Below, piece after piece: positions 1 to 6,168 of a stretch of 8,098 bases of DNA; the first letter of the stretch is position 1, and each line of letters opens with the position of its first letter. Both the position numbers and the translations under genes were made by a program. Source of the stretch: Eggerthellaceae bacterium (GTDB lineage Bacteria > Actinomycetota > Coriobacteriia > Coriobacteriales > Eggerthellaceae). The notes below the pieces were generated by a model. It was not told the DNA's origin. It did no database searches and saw only the letters and a list, made by a program, of their open reading frames with translations. The stretch lies in the NCBI GenBank assembly GCA_003452695.1, contig DMNP01000016.1, positions 1 through 8,098 on the forward strand, given 5' to 3'.

Positions 1-57
1 AACCCACGAGCTAATCGTGCTGCCATTCGCGCCGTATTGTTCCACGACGCTTCCCAT
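1..57 (-). CDS. Possible start of a leftward gene, or detached continuation of the zinc-ribbon gene (partial)
   Basis: On the minus strand the reading frame of the zinc-ribbon gene stays open for 21 codons after its TGA (66-64) and runs off the window edge. Two codons after the stop there is an ATG (57-55), giving a peptide that begins MGSVVEQYGANGSTISSWV. No convincing Shine-Dalgarno sequence precedes this ATG: the bases just upstream are the last codons and stop of the previous gene. The segment could be the start of a separate, translationally coupled gene. It could also be the extracellular part of a longer zinc-ribbon membrane protein cut off by a nonsense mutation, or chance. Only 19 codons are visible, so no family can be assigned. 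Confidence 0.22.
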   Translation of the reverse strand, partial: MGSVVEQYGANGSTISSWV

Positions 58-63
58 CGACGA

Positions 64-339
64 TCACATGCTGATTATGCCGCCGCCCAACGCCACCAGC
101 ACTACAAGGGCCACCACGAGAAAGAGCAGCCCGCCACGGCCTCCGCGCCGCTGCGCCGCGTCCGCGCCCGCACTTGCGCTTGCGCCCGTGCTCGATGCCT
201 GGGTCAGATTGATCTGAGGACGCGCATTACCGCTGCCGGCGGGGCGCGCCTGCCCTTCCTTCTTCCCCAGCGAAGCGCCACAGTTCTCGCAGAATTTCTT
301 GCCATCTGCATTGTTCGCACCGCATTTCGTGCAAATCAT
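64..339 (-). CDS. Small zinc-ribbon membrane protein
   Basis: This 91-residue protein has three parts. An N-terminal zinc ribbon carries two CxxC knuckles (Cys3/Cys6 and Cys17/Cys20, each followed by Gly). A flexible Ala/Ser/Gly-rich linker covers about residues 25-63. A single hydrophobic helix covers about 71-90, preceded by Arg-rich RRGGRGG. The positive-inside rule puts the ribbon in the cytoplasm, with the helix ending essentially at the C-terminus. The ATG at 339-337 has a good ribosome site, AGAAGGG at 353-347 on the minus strand. Zinc-ribbon-plus-helix proteins are common in Gram-positive bacteria, and many continue into an extracellular domain; this one stops right after the helix, while its frame remains open past the TGA. 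The ribbon call is firm. The molecular role is unknown, with metal-stabilised protein-protein contact at the membrane the general expectation. Confidence 0.85.
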   Translation of the reverse strand: MICTKCGANNADGKKFCENCGASLGKKEGQARPAGSGNARPQINLTQASSTGASASAGADAAQRRGGRGGLLFLVVALVVLVALGGGIISM

Positions 340-378
340 AGCGCCGCCCTTCTCGCAGTCGAGTATTACGCCCCCCTC

Positions 379-384
379 ATTCTA
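379..384 (-). promoter_or_regulatory. Candidate -10 element for the zinc-ribbon gene
   Basis: Read on the minus strand, the hexamer is TAGAAT within GGTAGAATGAGG, about 40 nt upstream of the ATG at 339. No good TTGACA-like -35 lies at 16-18 nt spacing. The same string, GTAGAATG followed by a purine and GG, occurs before the response-regulator gene (3768-3778), which mildly supports both. Confidence 0.3.
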
Positions 385-445
385 CCGCACCCAATCGCGG
401 CATCCCCCGTACGTGGCCCAGCCGCACCGAGGCCCGCACTTGCCC

Positions 446-465
446 GTGTGAAGCCGTCTTCACAC
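446..465. promoter_or_regulatory. Perfect 8-bp inverted repeat in the divergent control region (candidate operator)
   Basis: GTGTGAAG and CTTCACAC are exact reverse complements separated by CCGT. The site lies between the minus-strand zinc-ribbon gene and the plus-strand glycosyltransferase cluster, 81 nt before the latter's ATG. No run of T follows, so it is a poor intrinsic terminator. A dimeric repressor or activator site is the better reading. A possible -10-like TCTAAT (474-479) lies just downstream, without a clear -35, so the operator may overlap the cluster promoter. Confidence 0.4.
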
Positions 466-531
466 TTCGCGATTCTAATGTTGCTCCAATGTTCGGGGGG
501 TATCACGTATTCACGTTCCGATGAAGGCATC

Positions 532-537
532 AGGAGG
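532..537 (+). promoter_or_regulatory. Shine-Dalgarno that fixes the start of the glycosyltransferase
   Basis: A full AGGAGG lies 8 nt before ATG 546. An in-frame GTG at 537-539 overlaps this ribosome site and cannot use it, so ATG 546 is the start. Confidence 0.8.
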
Positions 538-545
538 TGAATCGG

Positions 546-1604
546 ATGCGAGAAACGAGAATCGCTGTTATACCGGCCTACGACCCCGATGCGGAATTGG
601 TGCACGTCGCCCAATCGCTTGCCTGCGAAGGTTTCGAGGTCGTGGTCGTCGACGACGGCAGCTGCACCGAGGCAAGAGCAGTCTTCGACCGGGTTCGCCA
701 CTGCGCGACGCTGCTCGCGCACGAGGACAACCTGGGCAAGGGCGCGGCAATTAAAACGGGGTTGCGCCATGTGCTTTCCACATACGGCGAAGATTGCATC
801 GTGGCAACGGTCGATGCCGATGGGCAGCACGACACGGCCGACGTGGTGCGCGTATGCGACGACGCCCGGCGCCACCCGGAAAGCCTCGTGCTTGGCAGCC
901 GCGCGTTCGAAGGTGACGTGCCGGCGCGCAGCAAGCTGGGCAATGGCGCCACGCGCATCGTGTTTCGGCTTGTCAGCGGTGTTTCCGTGCGCGACACCCA
1001 AACGGGGCTTCGGGCGTTTTCGGGATCGTTGGCAGCGCGGATGCTGGAAATCGGCGGCATGCGCTACGAGTACGAGATGAACGTGCTCATGGAATTCGCG
1101 CGGGCATCGGTGCCCCTGCGCGAAGTCGATGTGTCCACCATCTATATAAACGGCAATGCGGCATCGCACTTCAATCCCGTGAAGGACTCGGTTCGGATAT
1201 ACCGCGAGATACTGAAGTTCTCGGCTTCGTCGTTTGCCAGCTTCATCATAGACTACGCGCTGTTCTGCGCGATTCTGGCCCTGACAGGCTCTTCCATCGG
1301 GGCGAACGTGGGTGCACGCATGGTCAGCGCTGCCGCCAACTATTCCCTGAACCGCACGATGGTGTTCGGAAACTCCGCGCCGGTTGCGCAGTCGCTTGCA
1401 CGGTATGTTGCCTTGGCCGCATTCATGCTTGCCTGCAACACGGTGGCACTCGGCGCGCTGGTGACTTTGGGCGCTCACCCCTTGGCAGCAAAGGTCTGCG
1501 TTGAAATCGCGCTGTTCGCGATCAGCTATTTCGCGCAGCGCTTGTTCGTATTCGGAAAGGAGAAGACAGACTATGAAACAGCATATCTGGGCAATCGCGT
1601 TTAG
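546..1604 (+). CDS. Bifunctional family 2 glycosyltransferase / GtrA-like membrane protein
   Basis: This 352-residue protein has an N-terminal DPM1-like GT2 domain (about 4-225) and a C-terminal GtrA domain (about 226-337). GT2 hallmarks are IPAYDP near 9-14, VVVDDGS at 33-39, the metal and nucleotide-sugar binding DADGQHD at 90-96, and DTQTGLRAF at 150-158. The GtrA part has about four hydrophobic helices and the signature NYSLNRTMVF at 265-274, with a second copy-like QRLFVF at 331-336. In known families the GT2 domain moves a sugar from a nucleotide donor to polyprenyl phosphate, and GtrA proteins are thought to help flip the lipid-linked sugar across the membrane; the fusion places both steps in one polypeptide. 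The sugar and acceptor cannot be read from the sequence. It is the first gene of an overlapping cluster and shares its last 32 nt with the glycosidase gene. Confidence 0.93.
   Translation: MRETRIAVIPAYDPDAELVHVAQSLACEGFEVVVVDDGSCTEARAVFDRVRHCATLLAHEDNLGKGAAIKTGLRHVLSTYGEDCIVATVDADGQHDTADVVRVCDDARRHPESLVLGSRAFEGDVPARSKLGNGATRIVFRLVSGVSVRDTQTGLRAFSGSLAARMLEIGGMRYEYEMNVLMEFARASVPLREVDVSTIYINGNAASHFNPVKDSVRIYREILKFSASSFASFIIDYALFCAILALTGSSIGANVGARMVSAAANYSLNRTMVFGNSAPVAQSLARYVALAAFMLACNTVALGALVTLGAHPLAAKVCVEIALFAISYFAQRLFVFGKEKTDYETAYLGNRV
1558..1562 (+). promoter_or_regulatory. Ribosome site inside the glycosyltransferase gene, for the glycosidase
   Basis: AGGAG lies 10 nt before ATG 1573, within the 3' end of the upstream gene. 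It supports ATG 1573 over any earlier in-frame start and implies translational coupling. Confidence 0.6.
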
Positions 1605-2658
1605 CGCATGCCTGATGGGCTTCACGACATTCGTGGCGCTCGACACGTTTGCATTCGCAAACGCCTATCAGGAAGGTGCAACCGAGATGAACACGTCGAT
1701 GTTCGGGGATTCGACGCCCGCCTCTTCGTCGGCGTCCACCGACGCGTCTGCGGCCGAATCGGCGGCGTCGTCGTCGGCGACCGGTGAATCGTCGTCGCGA
1801 AGCAGTCGTCCGGGAAAAAGGCCGGGCAGGTCGACGACTTCCACGGGGCAGACAGACAATTCGGGCGGCACGGCTTCGACGGCCACGTCGGACGATAACG
1901 GCGCCACCGCGAATTCGACCAGCGTAGCAACCGGGCAAACCCGCGAATACAGCGACGAGAACATGCGGGTTAAGCTGTCGGAGTACACGGTTGCAGGAAC
2001 GGCCGTGTACGTGGCGGACGTGACCGTCAGCTCTGCCGAATACCTGAAAACGGCATTTGCCAACGACGCCTACGGCAAGAACATTACGGCCACCACGTCC
2101 GATATGGCTTCGGCCCATAACGCCGTGCTAGCCATAAACGGAGACAACTACGGATCGCGCGAGCGGGGATTTGTCATACGCAACGGCATCGTGTATCGCG
2201 ACACAGCCGATGAAAACGACGTGCTCTGCGTGCGCGCCGACGGAACATTCGAAATAGTCGATCCATCCACGACAAGCGCGCAGGCACTCGTGGATAATGG
2301 CGTATGGCAGGCCTTCTCGTTCGGTCCGGCGCTCGTGCAAGACGGGCAGGTGACTGTGTCGGCGAACGACGAAGTCGGCAAGGCCAAGGCCGACAATCCG
2401 CGCACGGCCATCGGCATCGTAGACGAATGCCACTACGTGTTCGTGGTATCCGACGGGCGCACCGACGAGAGCGCCGGGCTTTCGCTGCAAGAGCTTGCGA
2501 TGTTCATGCAGGGCCAGCTCGGCGTGGAATGCGCTTACAACCTGGATGGAGGCGGATCGTCTACCATGGTCTTCCAGGGCGACGTCGTGAACAACCCCAC
2601 TACGACCGGCAACAGCATAAAGGAAAGGAACGTAAATGACATCGTATACATCGGTTAA
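1573..2658 (+). CDS. Exported phosphodiester glycosidase (NAGPA domain)
   Basis: This 361-residue protein begins with a basic, hydrophobic leader (residues 1-29) with a possible signal-peptidase site after AFA (27-29) or ANA (29-31); it might instead stay as an anchor. Residues about 45-125 form a Ser/Thr/Ala/Gly-rich, low-complexity stalk of the kind that spans cell walls. The rest (about 130-361) is an NAGPA domain, named after the enzyme that removes GlcNAc from phosphodiester-linked mannose. Conserved blocks are AINGDNYGSRERGFVIRNG (187-205), NPRTAIGI (275-282), VVSDGRT (291-297) and NLDGGGSSTMV (323-333). Bacterial members act outside the cell on sugar-phosphodiester bonds, for example in wall or exopolymer glycans; the substrate here is unknown. 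Its position between a GT2-GtrA and a PAP2 gene fits envelope glycan remodelling. It overlaps the preceding gene by 32 nt and the following gene by 23 nt. Confidence 0.9.
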   Translation: MKQHIWAIAFSACLMGFTTFVALDTFAFANAYQEGATEMNTSMFGDSTPASSSASTDASAAESAASSSATGESSSRSSRPGKRPGRSTTSTGQTDNSGGTASTATSDDNGATANSTSVATGQTREYSDENMRVKLSEYTVAGTAVYVADVTVSSAEYLKTAFANDAYGKNITATTSDMASAHNAVLAINGDNYGSRERGFVIRNGIVYRDTADENDVLCVRADGTFEIVDPSTTSAQALVDNGVWQAFSFGPALVQDGQVTVSANDEVGKAKADNPRTAIGIVDECHYVFVVSDGRTDESAGLSLQELAMFMQGQLGVECAYNLDGGGSSTMVFQGDVVNNPTTTGNSIKERNVNDIVYIG

Positions 2659-3184
2659 CGAGAACTTGCACCGCAACGACGCAGGCCCGGATTGCCCCAG
2701 CCCTGTTGCCATCGCACCCGAAACGGCTCCGAACCCGCTGAGAACCGCGCTCGTATACCTTGTATGCAGCCTGTTCTGCGCCCTGTTCGGCGCGGTTTAC
2801 GAGCTGTTCAGCCACGAGGTGTACTCGTATTACATGATATATGCGTTCGCCATCCCCCTTACGCTGGGCGCATTGCCGAATCTGGTCATAGCGCTTCGCG
2901 GCAAATGTGCTCCCGGCAAATTGGCCGCCAACATGTGGAATTCGGGAGTGGCAACGCTCACGGTCGGCTGTATCATGAAAGGCGTGCTCGACATCTACGG
3001 CACGACGAACCAGCTTGCGCTTGCCTACCCAATCGCCGCAGCCGCATTGCTCGTTGCGGGCGTGGTGCTGTACTGGCGCTGTCCGTCGCTTGAACGGCGA
3101 ACGGTCGGCGAGGCCCCACAACGGCCGATGAGCGCATCCTTGCCCAGCTCAATCGAATGGACCGACGCGAATGGAGCCCTATGA
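2636..3184 (+). CDS. Four-helix integral membrane protein of unknown function
   Basis: This 182-residue protein has a polar N-terminus (1-35), four predicted membrane helices (about 38-58, 65-87, 100-121, 127-147) and a polar 35-residue C-terminal tail. The most conserved-looking stretch is FGAVYELFSHEVYSYYM (51-67) at the end of helix 1, with acidic, His and Tyr residues at the membrane edge. A second is WNSGVATLTVGCIMKGVLDIYG (101-122), with Lys and Asp inside or beside helix 3. I cannot name a family. The motif resembles uncharacterised membrane proteins I associate with Firmicutes, but that is unverified. ATG 2636 has AAAGGA (2624-2629) 6 nt upstream and overlaps the glycosidase gene by 23 nt; the stop overlaps the PAP2 start (ATGA). 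This coupling suggests it works with the neighbouring glycan enzymes, perhaps as a transport or accessory subunit. Confidence 0.8.
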   Translation: MTSYTSVNENLHRNDAGPDCPSPVAIAPETAPNPLRTALVYLVCSLFCALFGAVYELFSHEVYSYYMIYAFAIPLTLGALPNLVIALRGKCAPGKLAANMWNSGVATLTVGCIMKGVLDIYGTTNQLALAYPIAAAALLVAGVVLYWRCPSLERRTVGEAPQRPMSASLPSSIEWTDANGAL

Positions 3185-3726
3185 TCGAAGAACTTGATTT
3201 CGCTATCCTCGCTTGGATTCAGACGAACGTGCGCACCGAGCAGCTGGACTGGCTAATGCCGAAAGTCACGCTGCTCGGGGATCTGGGGCTGCTCTGGATA
3301 GCCATAGCCGTGGTCATGCTGCTGATCAGGCGTCATCGACGTTGCGGCGTCATGCTAGGGTGCGGCCTTGTAACGGGGCTGGTCGTGGGAAACGGCCTGC
3401 TGAAGAACATCGTGGCACGCCCGCGCCCCTGCTGGATCGATTCAAGCGTGGACATGCTCGTAGCCATCCCCGCCGACTTCTCCTTCCCATCGAGTCACAC
3501 GCTTTCAAGCTTCATCTGCGCAACCATCTTGCTGCGCTACGACCGGCGCCTTGGGATAGCGGCCCTGGCGATTGCCTGCGCGATTGCGTTTTCGCGGATG
3601 TACCTGTACGTGCACTTCCCAAGCGACGTGCTGTGCGGTGCGGCATTGGGAGTGGGCATCGGGTGCGCGGTAGTTGCGCTGTTCAACCGATTCGCCCACA
3701 GCTTTTCGCCCCCGCGAGCAATCTGA
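3181..3726 (+). CDS. PAP2 family membrane lipid phosphatase
   Basis: This 181-residue polytopic protein carries the complete three-part PAP2 active site: K75-x6-R82-P83 (KNIVARPRP), PSSH at 103-106, and SR-x5-H-x3-D as SRMYLYVHFPSD at 138-149. Family members remove phosphate from lipid phosphates at the outer membrane face. Small bacterial ones often recycle undecaprenyl diphosphate or act on phosphatidylglycerol phosphate. Beside a GT2-GtrA gene, a polyprenyl (pyro)phosphate substrate is the most likely, but this is inference. I chose ATG 3181 because it forms an ATGA overlap with the preceding stop, which suggests re-initiation; a GGAG (3173-3176) sits close before it. An ATG at 3157 in the same frame would add 8 residues but has no ribosome site. 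Last gene of the overlapping block. Confidence 0.93.
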   Translation: MIEELDFAILAWIQTNVRTEQLDWLMPKVTLLGDLGLLWIAIAVVMLLIRRHRRCGVMLGCGLVTGLVVGNGLLKNIVARPRPCWIDSSVDMLVAIPADFSFPSSHTLSSFICATILLRYDRRLGIAALAIACAIAFSRMYLYVHFPSDVLCGAALGVGIGCAVVALFNRFAHSFSPPRAI

Positions 3727-3768
3727 TGGGTTGCTTTTCGCAGTCGAGCCAGCGGCAAGGCAACGAAG

Positions 3769-3774
3769 TAGAAT
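3769..3774 (+). promoter_or_regulatory. Candidate -10 element for the two-component operon
   Basis: TAGAAT in the 162-bp gap after the PAP2 gene would give a leader of about 108 nt before the response-regulator GTG. The hexamer 17 nt upstream (GAGCCA, 3746-3751) is a poor -35. The surrounding GTAGAATGGGG matches the candidate before the zinc-ribbon gene. The operon may also be read through from the upstream cluster. Confidence 0.3.
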
Positions 3775-3807
3775 GGGGTTGCACGGCAAAACAGCGCTTG
3801 AGAAATT

Positions 3808-3849
3808 GCGCCTTTCGGCAACGAGGAAAACCAGCCGGCCGAAAAGCGC
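3808..3849 (+). repeat. Imperfect inverted repeat in the leader of the response-regulator gene
   Basis: GCGCCTTTCGGC (3808-3819) and GCCGAAAAGCGC (3838-3849) are reverse complements with one mismatch and an 18-nt loop. CCAGCC (3831-3836) can instead pair with GGCTGG (3857-3862), which would break the first stem. No T-run follows either. It could weaken read-through from the PAP2 gene or affect translation; neither is shown. Confidence 0.4.
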
Positions 3850-3888
3850 CTGCCACGGCTGGGTCGACGGCACTGGAAAGGGACAACC

Positions 3889-4563
3889 GTGAAACTTCTG
3901 ATAGCAGAAGACGACGTGGATTTGAACAGCATAATCGCGAAGAAGCTGTCCGCCGAGGGCTTCGAGGTGGATGCTTGCTTCAACGGGCAAGAGGCGCTCG
4001 ACCACCTCATGTTCGCCGACTACGACGTGGCGGTTCTCGACATCATGATGCCGGCGCCCGATGGAATCGAGGTCGTGCGCGCGCTCAGGTCGAAGGGCAA
4101 GGCGGTGCCGGTCATCTTCCTTACGGCCCGCGACGCCGTTTCCGACAAGGTGCGCGGACTCGACGTGGGCGCAAGCGACTACGTGGTGAAGCCGTTTTCG
4201 TTCGACGAGCTCATCGCGCGGATACGCGCCGTAACGCGCACTGCCGCGGGCAGCGTTTCATCGCGGCTTGAACTGGCCGACCTTTCACTGGACTTCGACA
4301 GCCACGTCGTGGTGCGCGGCGAAACCGAGATCGAGCTAACGGGCAAGGAGTACGGGCTTCTGGAATACCTGATGCTGAACCAGGGCAGCATTCTGGACCG
4401 CGAGCGCATCGTGCGTCACGTCTGGGGCTACGACTACGAAGGCGGCATGAACATCGTGGACGTGTACATGAGCTACCTGCGCAAGAAGATAGACGACGGG
4501 CACGATGTGAAGCTTATCCACACGGTGCGCGGCATCGGATACACGCTGAGGATGCCGCAATGA
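3889..4563 (+). CDS. OmpR-family DNA-binding response regulator
   Basis: This 224-residue protein has a receiver domain (1-118) and an OmpR/PhoB winged-helix DNA-binding domain (about 126-222). Receiver residues are all present: acidic pair Asp8/Asp9, phospho-acceptor Asp51 in VLDIMMP, Thr79 and Lys101 followed by Pro. The effector domain has the usual ELTGKEYGLLEYLM recognition and core region (149-162), VWGYDY (178-183), the recognition-helix region VDVYMSYLRKKI (190-201) and the terminal wing TVRGIGYTL (212-220). Length is normal for the family. Start is GTG 3889, with AAAGGGA at 3877-3883. It overlaps the histidine kinase by 4 nt (ATGA), so the two form a cognate pair. Regulators of this class usually bind direct repeats with a period near 10-11 bp. 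Its targets may include the adjacent envelope cluster or its own operon. Confidence 0.96.
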   Translation: MKLLIAEDDVDLNSIIAKKLSAEGFEVDACFNGQEALDHLMFADYDVAVLDIMMPAPDGIEVVRALRSKGKAVPVIFLTARDAVSDKVRGLDVGASDYVVKPFSFDELIARIRAVTRTAAGSVSSRLELADLSLDFDSHVVVRGETEIELTGKEYGLLEYLMLNQGSILDRERIVRHVWGYDYEGGMNIVDVYMSYLRKKIDDGHDVKLIHTVRGIGYTLRMPQ

Positions 4564-5954
4564 ACGCCCGGTCAACGACGAAGGCGGCATTCGAGCCCCA
4601 CCTGACGATAAAGACCAGGATGTCGCTGTGGTTCACGCTTGTCCTGGCAGTTATATGCGCGCTGTTGCTCGTGGCGACTGCAACGGCATACGGCGCCTAC
4701 GGCAGGCAGGTCACGCGCGCCGAACTGGTAGATGCGGTGCAGGCCGAAGCCGACGCGATCGAACAAGAGCGGGGCTACGAAGAGCGCCTGTCGGCAGGCG
4801 GGATGGCAGACGCCGAGTTCGTGGACGGCGACGTGCAGCTTATGGTATATGGCGAAGGAGGGAAACGCTATGGGGGCCTGTTCCTTCACGACGCGCTGGA
4901 CGACGTATCGTTTTCCCCTTCGGATGCGCCCCAGGAAATCGAGCTGGACGGGGGAACCTATTACTACCTGGACAAGCGCGTGCGCATTCGACATGGCGAT
5001 GACTACTGGGTCCGCGGCATCGTGCGCGCGGAGGCATCGGTTTGGGACATGCTTGCCCGCAGCGGTTTCTTGGCCGCGCTTATCCCCGTTTTGTTGCTGG
5101 TCGCGTTTTTCGGAGGACGCATTCTGGCGGGCCGTTTCCTGCAGCCCGTGCGCGAAATAGACCGTGCAGCTCGCGAGATACGGGAAAGCGGGGACCTAAC
5201 GCGTCGCGTGCCGGTGTCTGGTGCAGGCGACGAGCTTTCCGCGCTGGCGCACGACATGAACGAGATGCTCGGAACGCTGCAGCGCAATTTCGAGGCCGAA
5301 CGCACCTTTGCTTCAAGCGCATCGCACGAGCTGCGCACGCCGGTTGCGGTGATACTCGCGCAGTGCGAATACGCCGAGGACAACGCATCGGACGAAGGCG
5401 AGCTGCGCGAATCGATTGCCGCCGTGCGCAAACAGGGCGAGAAGATGTCGGGCATTATCGAATCGCTGCTCATGCTTACGCGCATCGAGCAGGGAACCGA
5501 TCGCTACACCTGCGAAGAGCTGGACCTGAGCGCGCTCGTGCACGGCGTATGCGAGGATTTCTCGCGCATGGAAGGCAGCGTGCACCTGGAACGCGACATT
5601 GCCGACGGCGTACGGGTGAAGGCCAATCGCGAACTGATGGAACTTGCCCTGAACAACCTGCTTCGCAATGCCGAACGCTACGGGGGCGATGGCGTTGCAA
5701 TTCGCGTTGCGCTTGCAACGAGCGATGGCGTGGCCAGCATTTCCGTCGCTGACGATGGCCCGGGAATCGCCAGCGACAAAGCACAGCGCATATGGGACCT
5801 CTTCTATCGTGCCGATACATCACGCAGCTCGAAGGGCTTCGGGCTCGGCTTGCCCCTCGTAAGGAAAATCGCGGAGTTCCACCGGGGATCGGCCACGGCC
5901 GAAACCAGCGAAGGGATTGGAAGCACGTTCACGGTGGCGCTCCCGCTCGCCTAA
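4560..5954 (+). CDS. Membrane sensor histidine kinase
   Basis: This 464-residue protein has a short cytoplasmic N-terminus, TM1 (about 22-46), an extracellular sensor region of about 120 residues (47-168), TM2 (about 169-190), HAMP (191-243), HisKA and HATPase_c. The phospho-acceptor is His256 in SASHELRTP. The N box is NNLLRNAERYG (365-375, key Asn370), the G1 box DDGPGI (398-403), the F box IWDLFYRAD (411-419) and the G2 box GFGLGL (426-431). All catalytic motifs are intact. The sensor region is acidic and Gly/Tyr-rich, with no fold I recognise, so the signal is unknown. ATG 4560 overlaps the regulator stop. A later ATG at 4620 would remove the TIKTRMSLW lead-in typical of such kinases, so the longer form is preferred. 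Confidence 0.95.
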   Translation: MNARSTTKAAFEPHLTIKTRMSLWFTLVLAVICALLLVATATAYGAYGRQVTRAELVDAVQAEADAIEQERGYEERLSAGGMADAEFVDGDVQLMVYGEGGKRYGGLFLHDALDDVSFSPSDAPQEIELDGGTYYYLDKRVRIRHGDDYWVRGIVRAEASVWDMLARSGFLAALIPVLLLVAFFGGRILAGRFLQPVREIDRAAREIRESGDLTRRVPVSGAGDELSALAHDMNEMLGTLQRNFEAERTFASSASHELRTPVAVILAQCEYAEDNASDEGELRESIAAVRKQGEKMSGIIESLLMLTRIEQGTDRYTCEELDLSALVHGVCEDFSRMEGSVHLERDIADGVRVKANRELMELALNNLLRNAERYGGDGVAIRVALATSDGVASISVADDGPGIASDKAQRIWDLFYRADTSRSSKGFGLGLPLVRKIAEFHRGSATAETSEGIGSTFTVALPLA

Positions 5955-6030
5955 GGCGCCGCGGCTTCATCGCCTTCGAGACCGCGAGCGGCAATAAGCT
6001 ACCGACGTTCGAGGCATCGCGGATAGTGCC

Positions 6031-6101
6031 AACCGCGCATTTCGCGCAATCTCGTGCATGCCACGAGCGAAATTGCATGAGATTGCACGAAATGCGCGGT
6101 T
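6031..6101. repeat. 71-bp imperfect palindrome between the kinase and protease genes
   Basis: The 28-nt arms 6031-6058 and 6074-6101 are reverse complements at 26 of 28 positions, around a 15-nt centre. In RNA one of the two differences is a G-U pair. An alternative inner hairpin, CTCGTG (6051-6056) with CACGAG (6062-6067), overlaps the left arm. No T-run follows. Possible roles are a transcription-end or RNA-stabilising structure for the kinase operon, or a dispersed REP/MITE-type repeat. I cannot count copies elsewhere in the genome. Confidence 0.7.
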
Positions 6102-6103
6102 TC

Positions 6104-6117
6104 GAAGCGGTTGCTTC
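6104..6117 (+). repeat. Small hairpin after the large palindrome
   Basis: GAAGC and GCTTC form a 5-bp stem with a GGTT loop, starting 2 nt after the 71-bp palindrome. It is short and may be chance, but could stack with the larger hairpin. Confidence 0.25.
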
Positions 6118-6168
6118 ACGCGGCTGGGCTGGGGTCTGCTCTTGTTGCTTATAGACATTTCGGTAACC

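Noticed and set aside
1..63. tRNA-like segment at the left edge with a short CACGA/TCGTG hairpin (5-19)
   Set aside because: The stem is only 5 bp and no cloverleaf arms or T-loop sequence could be found.
503..516. Tandem TCACGT (503-508 and 511-516) before the cassette
   Set aside because: The repeats are only 6 bp, 8 bp apart, and close to the ribosome site. Too short to separate from chance.
537..545. GTG 537 as start of the glycosyltransferase
   Set aside because: It overlaps the AGGAGG ribosome site that is correctly spaced for ATG 546.
1501..1572. Earlier in-frame start for the glycosidase
   Set aside because: The added N-terminus is Arg/Ser-rich coding from the glycosyltransferase in another frame and would hide the signal peptide. 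AGGAG at 1558-1562 fits ATG 1573.
366..1646. Very long minus-strand open frame (426 codons) opposite the glycosyltransferase
   Set aside because: It is the antisense shadow of a gene with clear GT2 and GtrA motifs. Its protein is rich in His, Arg and Cys with no recognisable domain, as expected from reverse reading of high-GC codons.
3157..3180. ATG 3157 as start of the PAP2 phosphatase
   Set aside because: No ribosome site precedes it, while ATG 3181 forms a 4-nt stop-start overlap with the upstream gene.
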